From Apostichopus japonicus (lineage: Eukaryota; Echinodermata; Holothuroidea; Aspidochirotida; Stichopodidae), in contig NC_092574.1 in the NCBI RefSeq assembly GCF_037975245.1, forward strand, positions 25,005,213-25,069,212: a DNA stretch of 64,000 nucleotides, read 5' to 3'. The first letter of the stretch is position 1. Every line of letters begins with the position of its first letter. The position numbers and the translations under genes were made by a program. This document shows, piece after piece, positions 37,301-52,300 of the stretch. The notes under the pieces were generated by a model, which saw nothing but the letters and a program-made list of their open reading frames with translations, was not told the DNA's origin and ran no database searches.

Positions 37301-40300
37301 CATTTCATAATGAATATTGGTGGAGAGGACTTACTTTAAGTCACTGACAACCTTAGCTTGTTCGTTTAATTCATTAATTATCTCAAAGTTTGTCTTCTTC
37401 CCATCTTCTTCTTTTAGTTTCAGGGTGCTTGGTCTTCTGTGCTTTCCCTCCTAATTTAAATGACAAAAGAAAACATAAAACATTCACAATAAAGGAGATG
37501 GAATAATTTGAAAATACTGTTAAATGTTGAAGTAATGAGTATTTAACATTTTGCATTTACTATTGGCATGACTTCTTCCACGAGTGTGTTTCTACAAATC
37601 CTGTCTCCCGTGCACCAACGCTAAATCAAATTTAAACTACAAAACATTTTGACGATAGAAAAAGTGTTTAAGAAAAGAAGACAACCCCAGACAATGATAC
37701 GAGCATATCAAGAATATTAATATTCAGATGGAAATGTTTTCTTATCATCTGTAGGTTGGTTTGTAAACCAACTCTCCACATTTCTACAGATGTTTTACAA
37801 ATTAAGAAAGATTTAATTCAACCAGGAAACCACAAAGGTATGAATTTCATGTCATTCTCATATACAACGTCACATCTGGTATGCACATCTGAACCATAAA
37901 TAGTGAATGTTTTGCAGAGCGAGTGCTTAAAAACATTTTTATATTAATTTCCCACATATTATTAATTTTGGGCTGCTATGCATTATAAGTGGCAGCTATA
38001 AAAATTAATATTTGCAAAATGTCTGGTTGTCACCTGATCAGACAAAGCATCGTTTGAGCTTGCGTCTTGCGTCTCTGTCACAGAGGTCAGGTCGGCCACA
38101 TCCTCTGACCCAGCGATGGAGGTCATGGTATTGATGAGGCCGGAGAGATAATGACCGATAGATGGATCAACCTTCACGTCCAAACCTTTCATGTGCCAAC
38201 GGAAACCAACCTTCCACTGACCCTGAGATCCATCCGTTGCTAACAAAAATAGAACAGATGTTTAACAGTGCAAACCTAAGTACATCATTGACGGGTGCAC
38301 AGGTTTAATATGATTTACAAGTGGAAAGACTTAACCGTTTTCGACTGTGCTTACATTTCTCATCCAAATTAAATTCATTCAAAGTATTACTTCAGTGCTC
38401 TGTGAAACATTTTTTTATGTCAGTAACTAAGTATTTCTTCTCATCAATAGAAGTGAAATAAGCCAGTGTAAGAACAGTTAACAGTCTCTGTAAAACATTC
38501 TTTTATGTCAGTAACTAAGTATGTCTTCTCACCAATAAAAGTAACATAAGCCAGTGTAACAACAGTTAAACAGTCGATAAAAATAATTGCATTAGGGTTG
38601 AGTCTTACATTCAGTTTCTCAGAGAGTGTGGAATGTCTAATGTGAATGTTTGAAAATAAACCATCGATAAACCGATTCAAGAGTGTTTATGTACCTGTCA
38701 GTGACCGGTTAACAGCCTCTGGTGCCCTCAGGCTCAATATGCTTACCCACCCCCCCACCCCTTGTTAAAGTTTGCAGGCACAGCCAGTCAATGGACCGCA
38801 GATTAACCCCCCCCCACCCTTTGTTAAAGTTTGCAGGCACAGCCAGTCCATAAACCACAGACTCACACCCCCAACCCCTTATTAAAGTTTGCAGGCACAG
38901 CCAGTCCATAGACCACAGACTCACCCCCTCCCCACCCCTTGTTAAAGTTTGCAGGCACAGCCAGTCCATAGACCACAGACTCACACCCCCCAACCCCTTA
39001 TTAAAGTTTGCAGGCACAGCCAGTCAATAGACCACAAACTCACCAACAGAATCTACCTTAGAGCCGACTTCAAAGCTACCATGCGGGACACAACCTGAGA
39101 TAAGAATGTGATAAATAAGAAGCATATTAACAAACACAAAAAATATGGTTTTTCATACACAAAAAAAAAGGTATTACAAAGCCATCGAAGGTAATAAGAA
39201 TATTCTAAAATAAGAGAAACAAATATCAAATAATAAAGACAACATCTTCAAAAACTTAATGATGATAAATATAACATCAGAAACCTTCTACAAAAGAAAC
39301 AACTGTAGATAAAAACAAATTTGTCTTTACTGTTTTCTGGGAATCACGGAAACTTATGAATTAAACCTACATGCATTGTAGAGGTCACCGTTGAAATCAG
39401 GCAGCCAGTCGTCCATGGCAACTTGGAAATTTTCTGTGAATCTCAGACAGAAGGCGTTGAAGAAACCTTTGGTGACGAGGGATGACCTGAAGTGAGCGCT
39501 GACCAAAGAGGACTCAAGGGAGATGATCAGAGCAGCGGGATTCTCCAAATCTGACTTACTACCAGACGAAGAGAATGACTGAAGAAAATAAAATAAAGTT
39601 GCTTTAATCAAGTTGGCTGTAAGAGGGAATCTCATCTATTTAACAGAGCATCGGTTCTAACCAAAGAAATGTGGGCTCAAGAAATATACAATTCTCCTTT
39701 TACTCATAAGAAGAGTGTTGAAAAAGCAAATAAGGTCGGAATGTGATTCCATATTGGGCAAGAGAGTGTCAGCCTGTCTGATCTGGTTAATAGATATTCC
39801 ACAGGCAGAAAATGTAATACATTACGGCAAAAATGAATATACTCCAGGCTGTTAGTTGAATACTCCATCTCAATGATCATGTTCCTAACTCAGAGCCTGT
39901 TGACTGTGACATAACATTAATGTGAACTGTGTCACATTCATGGGAGAAATGAACACCAAACATAGAAAAAAAGGGAAAGTTAAGCCCGCCTTGATGACAT
40001 TATTACCTGATGCATTTGGACAAACGGTACACATATAGCCACTTCCCTGACCGATAGCTGGAAGAGGAACGTAGTGTGGGTGGGAACGGTACGTCGTCTC
40101 TTCAATGGCAGGGTTGCCTGACTTGATGAGGTAGAGGGTGCGGCTCCTAGCAAGATCCCCTCATCGTTCCCATCCTTCCATTGCTGGATGAACTGCTCAT
40201 ACGCTCCTTTGTAACTCATCCACACCATCAGACCTGTCAATAATAATATTTTAGTGTTTAGAAACTAAAAACTGGCTTCTTGTTAACTTTACATCTTTCA

Positions 40301-43300
40301 GTCCCATTCCTGCCACTGGAAGCCACCATTTCTCACATATGAGAGTCCACTCCTGTTTTCAAACTATTTTATTCTCACCAGTTAATGGAGATTGTGGTGC
40401 TGCCTTCCAAAGTCACTGCAGCACAGCTATATGCGGCAGTTTGGCAGGGAAACATTTTTAAAATCACACACAAAGAAAAACATTACCAAGTTCCCGGAGC
40501 AAAATATATTCATAAGTGCGAAACTCGCTCTCCCATTTCTTACAATAACCTTTACACATATTTTCGTTTTGATGATCAGGTTTACGGAGACACTATTTAT
40601 TTGTCCCAATTTAGTTATACCTTTATTATCTGCTACGTGGGAATGTTTATTATATATTTCGAAAATCGTATTAATCTAATATACTTTGTTAATCGACCAC
40701 TTTAATTTTCACAATTATGGTCGCTATTCAAGAAATAAAGGTCTTTTCTTTACAAAAATGGAAAACAAATTTGTACATTGAATTCAAAGTTTGAATAAAA
40801 GATGGCCAAAAAAAAAAAATGGAAAAAAAATTGTACATTGAATTCAAAGTTTGAATAAAAGATGGCAAAAAAACAAAAAAAGTTCCCGGAGCAAGGAAGC
40901 CAGAAATAACCAAGGTCACCAAGGGAATCAAACATTATCACTCCACAGCAGCAATTTTGAACATATTTAGAGACCTTGGGGTTGAGCCTGGAAGCTAAAT
41001 ACCTGTGTCTGTTGGGGTGGACTGTCTGCCTGTTACACCAAACTTAATACACCAGATGTGTACTTAGTGAAGAATTGCCAAGTGATGTTGGGTTAAATGC
41101 TTAAATGTGAAGAACCTTTTCCTAGACAGCTTTAATTTCTTTGTGAAATGTCCAAACCTTGCTGCAAAATGACATATAAAACTCACAAGAATAATTGTGT
41201 TATGATTCTTGATTATCTTATTTAAGGTGTACATAACATTTTATCCAAACCAATTGCAGAAGTTGAAAGTCTGTCTTAAACTTGAAGGACGGTGCAGGTA
41301 ATATAGGGACACTTAATTCTAAGTTTCAATTGTAAATGTGCTGTAAAATCAATGTTTAAAAAACTTTTTGAGATCGATATTTACTGATGTCACTCATTCC
41401 ATGAGAACAAAATCTCTGAAACAGTTATATTTCTTTATTCTAATACCAGTAATTAATCAGATAAAAGGTCAACCAAGTACAGGGACTTTTACCTTTATCA
41501 ACGGCATGAGGTTGTATAAAGAGGACAGGTTTAATTAATGAAACCAAGAATGTCTGTTTCCCAGTGCTTCTGTCTCCATTGTTTGCCTTCATCTTCTGCT
41601 CATCGCTCTGCTGTCCCTGAAGATGAAGAGATCAAACATAAGACGATATTTAAATGGGTAAATAGTATTGAACAAAAAAAGGAAAGATATTGAAACACAA
41701 CATCCAGTCAAAGAAATGTTGAGTTTTTAACGAGTATCAAACTCTCATGAATTGAAACGTTGGTTAGTAAGGTATACAAGGAATGATTGAGCAATGAAAA
41801 AAAAAGAGAAAAAAGAAAGAAAGAAAATGTTTGACTTACCTTTGGAGAATTGGTTAATCCAATTTTAGTTTTAAAGTATGCAACTTCATCAAATTCAGGT
41901 TCTGCTTCCAAAAATACAGGATTCCTGACCAAGGTTCCTAAGGAGAGACCTAACTCTATCAAGGCCTTGGCGTGAATGAGAATGTCAACACCAACATCTG
42001 AAAAATATGTTAAAAAAATGGTAGAGGTCAGAGGTAACAGCTACAGTTACATAACTTTTCATAATGTACTTGGTACTACTATAGGTCATGCATAGATATA
42101 CTAGCTGCTTTTATAAACCATTCAATGAAATTCAGTGACTGAGATAGTAATGATACACTGGCAAAGCTGCAATTCAATCTTAACTTCAACACAGGGTTGC
42201 ACTAAAAGAGAGAGGCTGTTAAGTGACACACAGCCATGCAGCCCCACGCAGTCACAACTGAATGTAAGCTAGTTTCTGAATGTCGTCAAGACCAATTTCT
42301 TTACAACTTCCCCATCTCCCAACCTCTTGCATATTGAAAGATGAGTGCTCACAATGACTGTTTTCAGTTAATGACCAGTGACAGGAGACATTATGTACCC
42401 GTGATTGTTCACATTGAATGGTTTTGGTTGTGAACTGCCCCCCCCCCCATGCCAAGTCGAAATGACCTTAAACATCTCAAAATGGTCATCAGTCGTAGTC
42501 TTAAGGATATGCACACTCTTAATCAATCTGTGATGCTTGAGTCTGCATTAGAATTGAGTCGGGACTCATTCAGTTATGAAATCAGCTTTAAATCTTCATA
42601 AAACTCAGTTTTGTTCTGTTTTAGATCATCAGAAGTTTCGACCCACAGAGATGGCAGAAAGTATAAAGAAGTGTTCATGCAGCTTCACGCTTGAACACAT
42701 ACTTGACTAACATCCAACATGCACATAACCTCACTCACAACGTTAAATCTGCAACGTCTATGATTTGATGTTTTCTGTAGTGTGCTTATATTACAATTGA
42801 CAGATTATAAAGTCAAAATAAAATAAAACTATTAGCAAACTGCTTATCCACTAGAGAGCCTGTGTAAGAGAATGTGTAAAAGTAAGTTGGCCTGACGTAT
42901 TCGATCCTTGCAGGATCTTCTTCAAAGGCTAAATGACAAGTAACAGTAACAGAAGGGACAAAAACATGCACAGAATACAGACAGGTTAATGAGCATGGTG
43001 AACACAAAGAGATAGATGTAAGGGGATTAGCAGACAAGGGATGGAGAGAAGAAAGAAAGAAACCAACCGGGGAAGAGGAGAGGCAGGACATAAACAGTAT
43101 AAAGTCATTAGTCTATGTTGTCTGCAATATGCTGGGAAGTCCAATAATGGTCACCCTTATGCACTTCCAAATATCTGGGAATAATTTGGAGGTTCACGGT
43201 TTTCAGACCAGTATTTGAGAAAACCTTGAAAATGTAATGTTACTTCCATGATTCCATTTCACTTTGATATACAGGTCCTGGTATACAAGCAGTTTCATAA

Positions 43301-46300
43301 CATTACTAGATAAACAAACGATATCTTGTAATTATCTTTTGTCTAATTAGTGGAGAGATTTTACCATCAATGGATCCATCTGTCATGTCTTCATCGTGTA
43401 CTTTGTCTTCTTTCATGTTGGAGAGTTCCAGCTCAACTACGCCCATCTCTAACCTCACTGCACTAGACGATGGACTGCATGCAGTCAACTGTAAACCCTG
43501 GTATTGGATAACAACAAAAACAACAACAAGAAACAGATCAAAGGTCATACCTTCATTCTTTCAAATGATGAGCAAAACTTTATTTTGTCTTATGACAATT
43601 CCCAAACAAAAAAATTGGAAAATGAACAACAGACTGGGAAATTATCAACATAATAGAAAAAGAATGTTTTGGCTAGAACGAGAATCAAACGACTTTAGAA
43701 TGTTCTTGTGGTCACCACATGGTTCCACCAACCCCCCCCCCACCAAACAAATATTCAGCGAAAAAATTATCTGTCATGCAAAGAGGTCCCAAACATGCAG
43801 AGCACACAAGATTGTTGTGCTAATATTGTTTAAGTTTTTTACGGTGAATTCATAATGTTTGCCAAGGACATATCTACAATACAGCTAATCAATACATGTA
43901 AAATCTGGTCACACACAGCCAAACGGGGAGCAACACTCACCTTAAAATGAACCAGAAGTGTGTACAAACAGAGCGGTTTCTTGGGCTGGTCTGTTGTCTT
44001 ACTCTTTGATGAAATATCCTCTAAGCTGGGCCAACTGTGATTCTGTAGCTCCTTCTTCAAGACAGTAAGTTCCTGAATGGGGGGAGACAAAATTCTCAAG
44101 TTGACGAGAAATAAAGTTCAAGTGATATTTTTCTTGGAGTTAAAGTCAACTGCACCTGCTTTTAGCTCAAGTTATCAATTAATTAACAAGATTTTCCTCA
44201 GTAATAAACCCCAACCATCATCATATGTCTCTGTAAAAATAGAGAAAAACTTCCTCAAACAGCAAAGGAAAGTTCTGTTCCATTCAGAAGATATCAGAGT
44301 TTTAAAGTTTTTTTCACCCATGCTAGGATCGAAGCCTCAAACCCTCAATATTTAAATACAATCAACAACCTGATACGGTATTACTCTGATAATGTAAACA
44401 AGGCAATACAAATACATTTTATGAATTCAAATTGCTCTGTAACAAACCTGTGCCAAGATTTTCTGAAGGATGAGAATGTAATTGAGTAAAGTTGACCTGA
44501 GATTATGATTGAAAAAATCCACTTCAAGCGTTGCCTTAAACAGCATGAGATTCTTGGCGCTGGTTCTACTACCGGTCGGTACGTCGGGGGAACCGTTGGA
44601 TGGATTTTGGAGGTCTCCTGTGAAACTGATTTCAGGGAAGACAACTTCTGCAGAAGATTCTGTCTCACCATTCTAAGAAAAAGATAGACAACTTTAGTAT
44701 TAAAACATAAACTTTATATGTGTGTACAAAACATATACTCTATACAAAATACATTATATACAAAACATTGATTCTATACAAAACACACAAAACATAGACT
44801 TTATATGTATATACAAAATCTCAACATTCAATGTGCATACAAAATATAGATTCTATACAAAAAACACAAACATAGACTTTATATGTATATACAAAACATC
44901 AACATTTAATGTGTATACATAATATAGATTCTATACAAAAAACACAAAACATAGACTCTATATCTATACACAAAATACAAACTTGATATGAGTATACAGA
45001 ATCTACAATATTTTCTTTATGTGATTTGTGGATAAGGAAAATCAAATAATATACTATAGCCTAACCAGTTGCCTAACACAACAAGGACCACTGAGACACA
45101 GTGTCAAAAGTCAGACATATTACTGTGCTCTGCAGTTTCACAAAATAAGCATTGCTTGTCTACAGATATTATTTCTATTTCCTGATATTGAATGACAGTC
45201 TTGCAACATGGAAGTTAGCAGCTGTTGCAGCATCTCTCTTTGACTCAGTGTCTAACTTAGTAGTATTAGTTACCAGTTTTTATTGATGCTTACTGTAGTT
45301 ATGAGTGAGAAACACAAATGGATAATGAAATAACTCTGTAATAATGATCACATGTTGAGTAATGAATATATTCATTTACTTGAAAGAGAAGAGGGGAGAG
45401 TGTAAACCATACCTTAGCATGAAACTTGAGAGTATGCTTAGGTATAGTAGCAAATATTTGTCCTTCATCCTTCCACTTGAAAGTACAGCAGGTATTCTCA
45501 ATCTACAGTAGAAGGAACAGAAAACATTCATGTTGTTATGATGAAAGCACAGAGAAATCTAAACTGCCATAAAGGGCTGAAGTTTATTCTGTGCCCTTCT
45601 GTTTCCACAGCATCTGTTATCTCAAAAGGTGTGTTCTTTCCTTCGCTCAAAGTTTTGTTTGCAGTTTGAAACGTTCTAGCTTTATTTTAAAATACATGAA
45701 CTATTTGATACATTTGTGATCATTGAGGTGTGCAGGGCCTTCAGGCCTTCATGAGCCAGTGTCCAACCTTGTCCTAAGACACTTAACTCTTGCTTCACTC
45801 GGTTCCGGCAGTTCCATTTGCATATGTGCAGATATGATTGTGAATGTGCGACATTTGATAAAAGGCTTCTCACAGTTGGAGAAGTTTATATTTGAATAAC
45901 ATGAGGCAACCTGCGGTCCATCTATTCATTAAGATACATGTTGCCGTCAACTAAAGGCATACATTACTACAGTTTATGAATCATAAAGGGCTGTCAGAGA
46001 CAGAGAAATTAATATTATGTTCATGTTTTTAGTGTTTTCCATGGTACCTCTCCAATTTATATGAGGGAGAGTTTTATTAGAGTAAATAGTGTTCATAGCC
46101 ATAACACAAGAGGTAGTATTTTTAATTTTCAACTTCCCAAAATTAAAACGCACAGTGCTGGGTCTTTTTATTACAATGCAATTAAAAACTGGAACAGGCT
46201 ACCTGAAAACATAAAATCCATCCTGCTGAAATACAAATTTTAAAAAGATGCCAAAGCCTACCTTTTAAATCATATGAATGTCTAGCTTGTAAATATCTTT

Positions 46301-49300
46301 CTTTTTTACAGTGTTTGTATGCATGTTTTAGATGTTTTAATAGTTTATTTCTTATCTTTTGTATGTTTATGGTTATAAGGACCCCTTTGGAAATAAGCTT
46401 TTGGTTATCCTTGGCATGTTATTTTCTTTTTGATGCATTTAATATATTCCCATCTTGTATTTTAAATGTTTATCTTTATGTGCAATTTTTGTTTGTATGT
46501 AGATGAAGAATGATATTTTGCCGAAATCAAATCAAATCATTCAACAGAATTATACACTGACTATTCATTAGGATGCGTGACACCGTCAACTAAGGGCATA
46601 CATTACAACAGTTTATGAATGATAAAGGGCTGTCAGAGACAGAGAAATTAATATTTAACAGAATTTACACTGACTATTCATTAGGATAAATGATACTGTC
46701 ACTGAAAGACTATCCTGCAATGATCTTTAAAACCCTGAGAGTTCCATACAAAGGGTAAGGGATTGGAAGGAGGGAGGTGCAGTTCTTTTGAAATACTATA
46801 TCCTGACATAGTCCGGCCTAAATTTTGAAAAGATGAAACATCAGTAAATTATTCTTACCAAAACTTTGCCTGGGTTAACCTCTCCATCCCACGCCCCCCC
46901 CAACTGCCCGTTCAAAAAGAGGTACCCCTTTACCACCCACCATTACATAACCCACTTGTACTCACCAAGTACTGTGTGAACAACTGTGGCAGCAGGGCAG
47001 CCTGAATGCTAATGGAGTTTATCTTCGCCACCGTGGATATAATCCAACTATTTCTGTTGTCGGGTAGAAAGTCGAATCCACTGTGATCGGACACCCCTGT
47101 ATCAGCGGCATCCAACAGAAGAGGGGGGACTAAGTCATTGTGATGAGTTCTGAATTAGCGGAAATCAAACGACAGTGAAAATAGAATCAAATAAATGAAA
47201 AAAAGAACACTTTTAATAGGTCAAGTTTCTTGATTTGTCACCCTTTTCCTAGTTATTGATTTTTGTTTACTTTTGCGATTTTACTCTTGATGGAAGGCTC
47301 TGCATTATAACCCATTTCATGCAAATTTTATCAAAACCAACAAATATTTAGTATATATAAACTAAGATGAAATATTACAACTGATCATGTTAAGGCACGC
47401 TTCTAAATTTACTTTCTTATAACCACAGGAATACTCATTAACGAAGCATTCTTGAAATGTACCATTGAATTTTAAAAGTTCTTTGTCCAGAGACAATTTT
47501 ATAAGATAAGAATCACAAAATGTAAAACTATACTGTGTGGTCATATCATATCAAAAGGAAACTGAAACGATAAAAAAATTATAAAATTAATAATTCAACC
47601 CGAGTAATATTCTAGACACCTAATCATAATTGTAGTTTTAGTTTGGTTTGTTTGAGCTGTCGTATCCTGAAGGGGAGTTCTTGAATCGAATGCAACAATA
47701 GAATCACATGAAAAGGAAATTGGGCATGTTATGATGTTTTAACACCACCTTCAAACAAGCCAACAAACAGTGCTAAAATGATATTTAAGTATCGCAAAAA
47801 CAACAGCGCTCTGATTTAGATCAACTTGGGTTTTGTTCTCCACGTACTTGTAGCTACGTTCAGCTTGTTGTAGCTGTCGTATCCTGAAGGCCAGTTTCTT
47901 GCTCGCCTCGGCTGCAATGTCCGTCAGCATGGAGATATCAAGTGGCACGTCCAGCACGATGCTTGGGATGCAAACTAAACTAGTGATGTGGATTCTCGAG
48001 AGTTCCTGGCTACTCGTGGCTCCCGAGAGTTGAGGAAGTTCGATTGTCAGAGAACCGATCGTTCTGATAATAAAACAAAATGTTTCCCAACCAAAACTTT
48101 ATCATTTCTTAAATACTAAAAGTACAATAAAAAAACACCCAGTCAATCAATTCATCATACCAAACATTTGGAGAACCTCCTTCTACCAACAAAAACTTTG
48201 AATGAACTTGCCATTTCTACAAAAAAAAAATGGAGTCTTCCAATCAATGTTAGAACCTTTCAACTGTTGTGCAAACTTTTGCTTTTTTCTTATGAAGTTT
48301 GAATCATCGGTTTGTAATTTAAAAATTTATGCTTCACCAAAAGTACCTGCTGAAAAGAAAATTCCTTTATATTTTTGAAGAGGAGTGAGACAAATTGGTT
48401 ATTGGTAACTTAATTTACATTATATATTATTACATATTATTATATATTATTATGTAGTATTATACATTATTATGTATTGTTATATAAAAACTTAAAGTGA
48501 ATTAACAGTCTTAGCTCATTTAAGAACTGCGTTCCTATATCCAAAGACCATAAAACTTTGGATTGCCTCTGGATGAAAAAAAAGCCACTACAATATGAAT
48601 TTCCAAGCATCACCATTGCACTATGATAGAAAGTAGTCTCTCTGTATTACAAAGTAAAGCATGGAAGTAGACAAGAAATAGACCATAAAATACATCAAAA
48701 TTTGAGCTTGCAGATACTTACAAGAGCTCCGTCTTTGATGTTTTGGAAAGAATCGCAGAGATGGACGGGCTCTGTAAGGAAGCTGACACATCTGGTAGTT
48801 TCTTCACAAAACCGGGATAAGCTAAAGCAAGAATAACGTTATTAGGTGATGTGTTACCGTGGTTACCTATCTGCGTGATCCACTCAAAAAGGACAATGTT
48901 ATAAGGTTACAAAAGGGAACAGAAGTAACGGTCATTGAAGACGGCATTAACCTAGGCTTGAAAGCTCTGTTATTAAATGGCAACATTATGCTGTATGATT
49001 TCCTTCGTGAAGAAGCAAAAGAAGGAAGAAAGGCCAAAAGTAAAACACTTTATAAATCACAACCAGGATTCAGACATAATAACTATCCTATCTTGGCTTA
49101 ACTATATGTATGTAGCTGTAACATTTAGGGCAATGAGGTGGCCAGACACACACTCAAGCATCTTACCTTGGTTTAATAAGCTCTGTGCAGCTGTGACTCC
49201 TAAGACAATTTGAAATACTTCCACCTCTAGATGGAGACCAGCTAATTCAGCCAGTAGACAGAATTCATCGACTCCTAGGGTACACGTTAATGATAGCCCT

Positions 49301-52300
49301 ATACTGCTTGATGATCCTCTGACTGGAGGTTGGAAGGCGAAGCTCTCCTCACCAGAAGAATGACTTTCTGCTGTGTGCCTAGTAAAAAAATATATATATA
49401 TATTATATTAAGAAATCAACAAAGTTTACATTTTCAAAGCATCTTTATTTAATTAATGGATGAATTTTTGTGTACATAGGAATTCCTGGGAGTTGCTTAA
49501 TGTTTATTATTTAGTTGATGAAATTTTAACTTGAGAGTAGCAGAAGAAGAGTCTAATAAATTTAAGCCATGCAAATCAACCTGAAATTTCGTGCTTCAGT
49601 TTAGGAATTGCAAAACCGTAATTTCTGGGCGACATTGCCTGTGATATTGTAACATAATATAATGTGACAAGAAGGGAGAATCAGGGTTTTTGACATAACA
49701 TTGATTGATAAATGACACAATGACAAGATAGTCAATACTCTTGGTGTAACAGCAAAAAATCAAAACAATTTTAAATAAACTTGATCTTGACCACTGATCT
49801 TTGGTTCCGGGATCACTCTGGGGTACCTTCCCACCAAGTGTGAAGAAACACGGTCCAGCCATTTAAGAGTTATTGACACAAACTTGGACACACACACTGA
49901 CAGAATGACTGACACAATGACACGCACACAGACACATTTTGACCCCTCGCTCAGTCATGAACTTCCGGTCACCCTGGGGTATCCCACCATGGGTGACCCC
50001 CCTCCCCTAGAGTATCGACTCCATGGCAACTGTTGCTATAGCAACTGACATAGCTGTATATGCCCAACTGGCCAAGGAACTTCAATATCTCATTCTCCCT
50101 ATGGGAGCGATGAGACAAACACGTTTGATACTTTAACATGTCTTCCTTGGCATGACAGAGACATTAACATGGAAACATGTTAATGTTAACAAAGCCACTT
50201 GCCACTTGCCACTTGCACGGTCCAGCCATTTAAGAGTTATTGACACAAACTTGGACACACACACTGACAGAATGACTGACACAATGACACGCACACAGAC
50301 ACATTTTGACCCCTCGCTCAGTCATGAACTTCCGGTCACCCTGGGGTATCCTACCATGGGTGACCCCCCTCCCCTAGAGTATCGACTCCATGGCAACTGT
50401 TGCTATAGCAACTGACATAGCTGTATATGCCCAACTGGCCAAGGAACTTCAATATCTCATTCTCCCTATGGGAGCGATCAGACAAACACATTTGATACTT
50501 TAACTGATGTCTTCCTTGGCATGACAGAGACATTAACATGGAAACATGTTAATGTTAACACAGCCACTTGCTTTAAATTGGAAAATATGTCAATTCCCTA
50601 TGATGTGAGCATAGTAGAAGTCTGTTACAGGAGAGAGATCTATAAATATTCTCCAGAAACAAGACTGAAAATTTTCTTAACAAAATCGTTTTTAAGTTAT
50701 TACTAACCTGTTTCTGTAAAACATCCTCTGATCGCCGGTTTCATTCTCCACAGAGAAGAGAGGATTCTCGTAGACGTGAGGTCTGTCCTCTTCCCGGTCG
50801 CTATAAAGGTTCAGTAGATGATACATAGTCTGCCAGCATTGAGGCATCACCTCGCTTCCACTTTTGGAGGATAAAGTATCCAAATCATCCTCTTGGTTAG
50901 CACTCTTTGGTCTGTAGCCACTCTTAGGGAGACTAGTCCTCCCCTTGGAGATATCCCCCGTCTTTTGCGGAGACTGTCCGAGCAGGTACGACTGGAATGG
51001 CATGACCTCTCCCTCAGTGGGCAGGGTGGACGCATACTCTTTCAACATCAGATCTGTCTTGGCCCTCTGAAAGTTTTTGATGACTTGCGCCACCTGAATT
51101 ATCAACCTCAGGATGGCCATATTAACGACCTGCAGTACAGTTCCAAAATGGATGTTCAAAACTACCTCGATATTACCACTTATCTCTGCGTCTTTATTTC
51201 CTCCCGCCTGGGAGGAAGCCACCCGTGCGTCGTCAGCTGCGGTAACGAGCGAACTTTCTTTGAGAGATTCCTGGATGGCAAGACGGAGACTGATATCCTG
51301 ACAGGAGAATGCCGGTGAATCTCTCCTGTGAAATGTCTTGCCTCTTGACAGCTTCTTTGTGTGTTTGTCCTTCATGGCCTTTGAACTGGTCTTTGTGATA
51401 CATATCTCAAAATCGTCCAGAGTGAACAAGACCGAGAGCTGTCCTACCACCTCCACGATCTGTTTGATAGCGGACACCTTGTCCCGAGTGTTCAGGTTGA
51501 AGTATTTCAAGACCGGTTTGAAGATGACTTCGATGTCGCCGATCTGAGTGGCCGAGGAGGACATTATGGGCACCGGGGAACTAGGCTGTGATGTTGGGGA
51601 CGGCCATCCACTGTTGATGAGGATGTCACCGTTCTGTGACAATCTTTCGTCTGCCTCCACATCCTCGTCACTTGACACGCTTCCCATACTTAACTCTGTG
51701 ACGCATTCTAAATCAGTCACAGGTAAGTAAGTGTGACCGCCTGAGGTCCTGGTAGCAAAGACAGACCCCTCAATAGAGCTGGCACTGGTGTTGGACCTCT
51801 GAGGGTTGAGAAGCCTGGTGTAGGATGTATTAGCTGACTTGGAGCCGCTCTCACCCTGACTGCTCATCCCCGACACGTTTCTGCTCCTCTTCCGATCCGA
51901 GAATTCATCGTACATGCTATACTTCATCTTGGAATATATCTGACCCCTGTTATAGCCAGACATGGACGCATGTTCTGACTGGTCCACGCTGGTGCGGGTC
52001 CCGTTCAGAGCCGACCCATCCGACGGGAATTCATCCAGTACAGTACCGTCGCTGTTCTCCAGGTAGCCTTCTGAATCCAGCGTACCTAGTTTATTCATCT
52101 CGATCTCCGAGTCCTCTAGTTGCTTGTTCCAGTTCATGGTGGACAGACATGGGTTCAACATCTGAAGGTTGGCTTTCCACTGCCTGAGCAGGACTCTGGC
52201 ACCGGTCTCTAGAGTGGTGATGGCAGGGAGGTCCTCATTACCAATGCTCTTCTCCGCCTCCACCTCGTCCATCTGTATCATGTACTTCCACAGGATCAAT

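Noticed and set aside
38709-39017. 102-residue frame with repeated SLWSMDWLCLQ
   Set aside because: Reads through the 60-bp donor-seeded array; no start or splice support.
43370-43855. 161-residue + strand frame
   Set aside because: Its first part is the antisense of BLTP1 exon 21 and the rest is intron; no motif.
50893-51318. 141-residue + strand frame
   Set aside because: Antisense shadow of BLTP1 exon 13.
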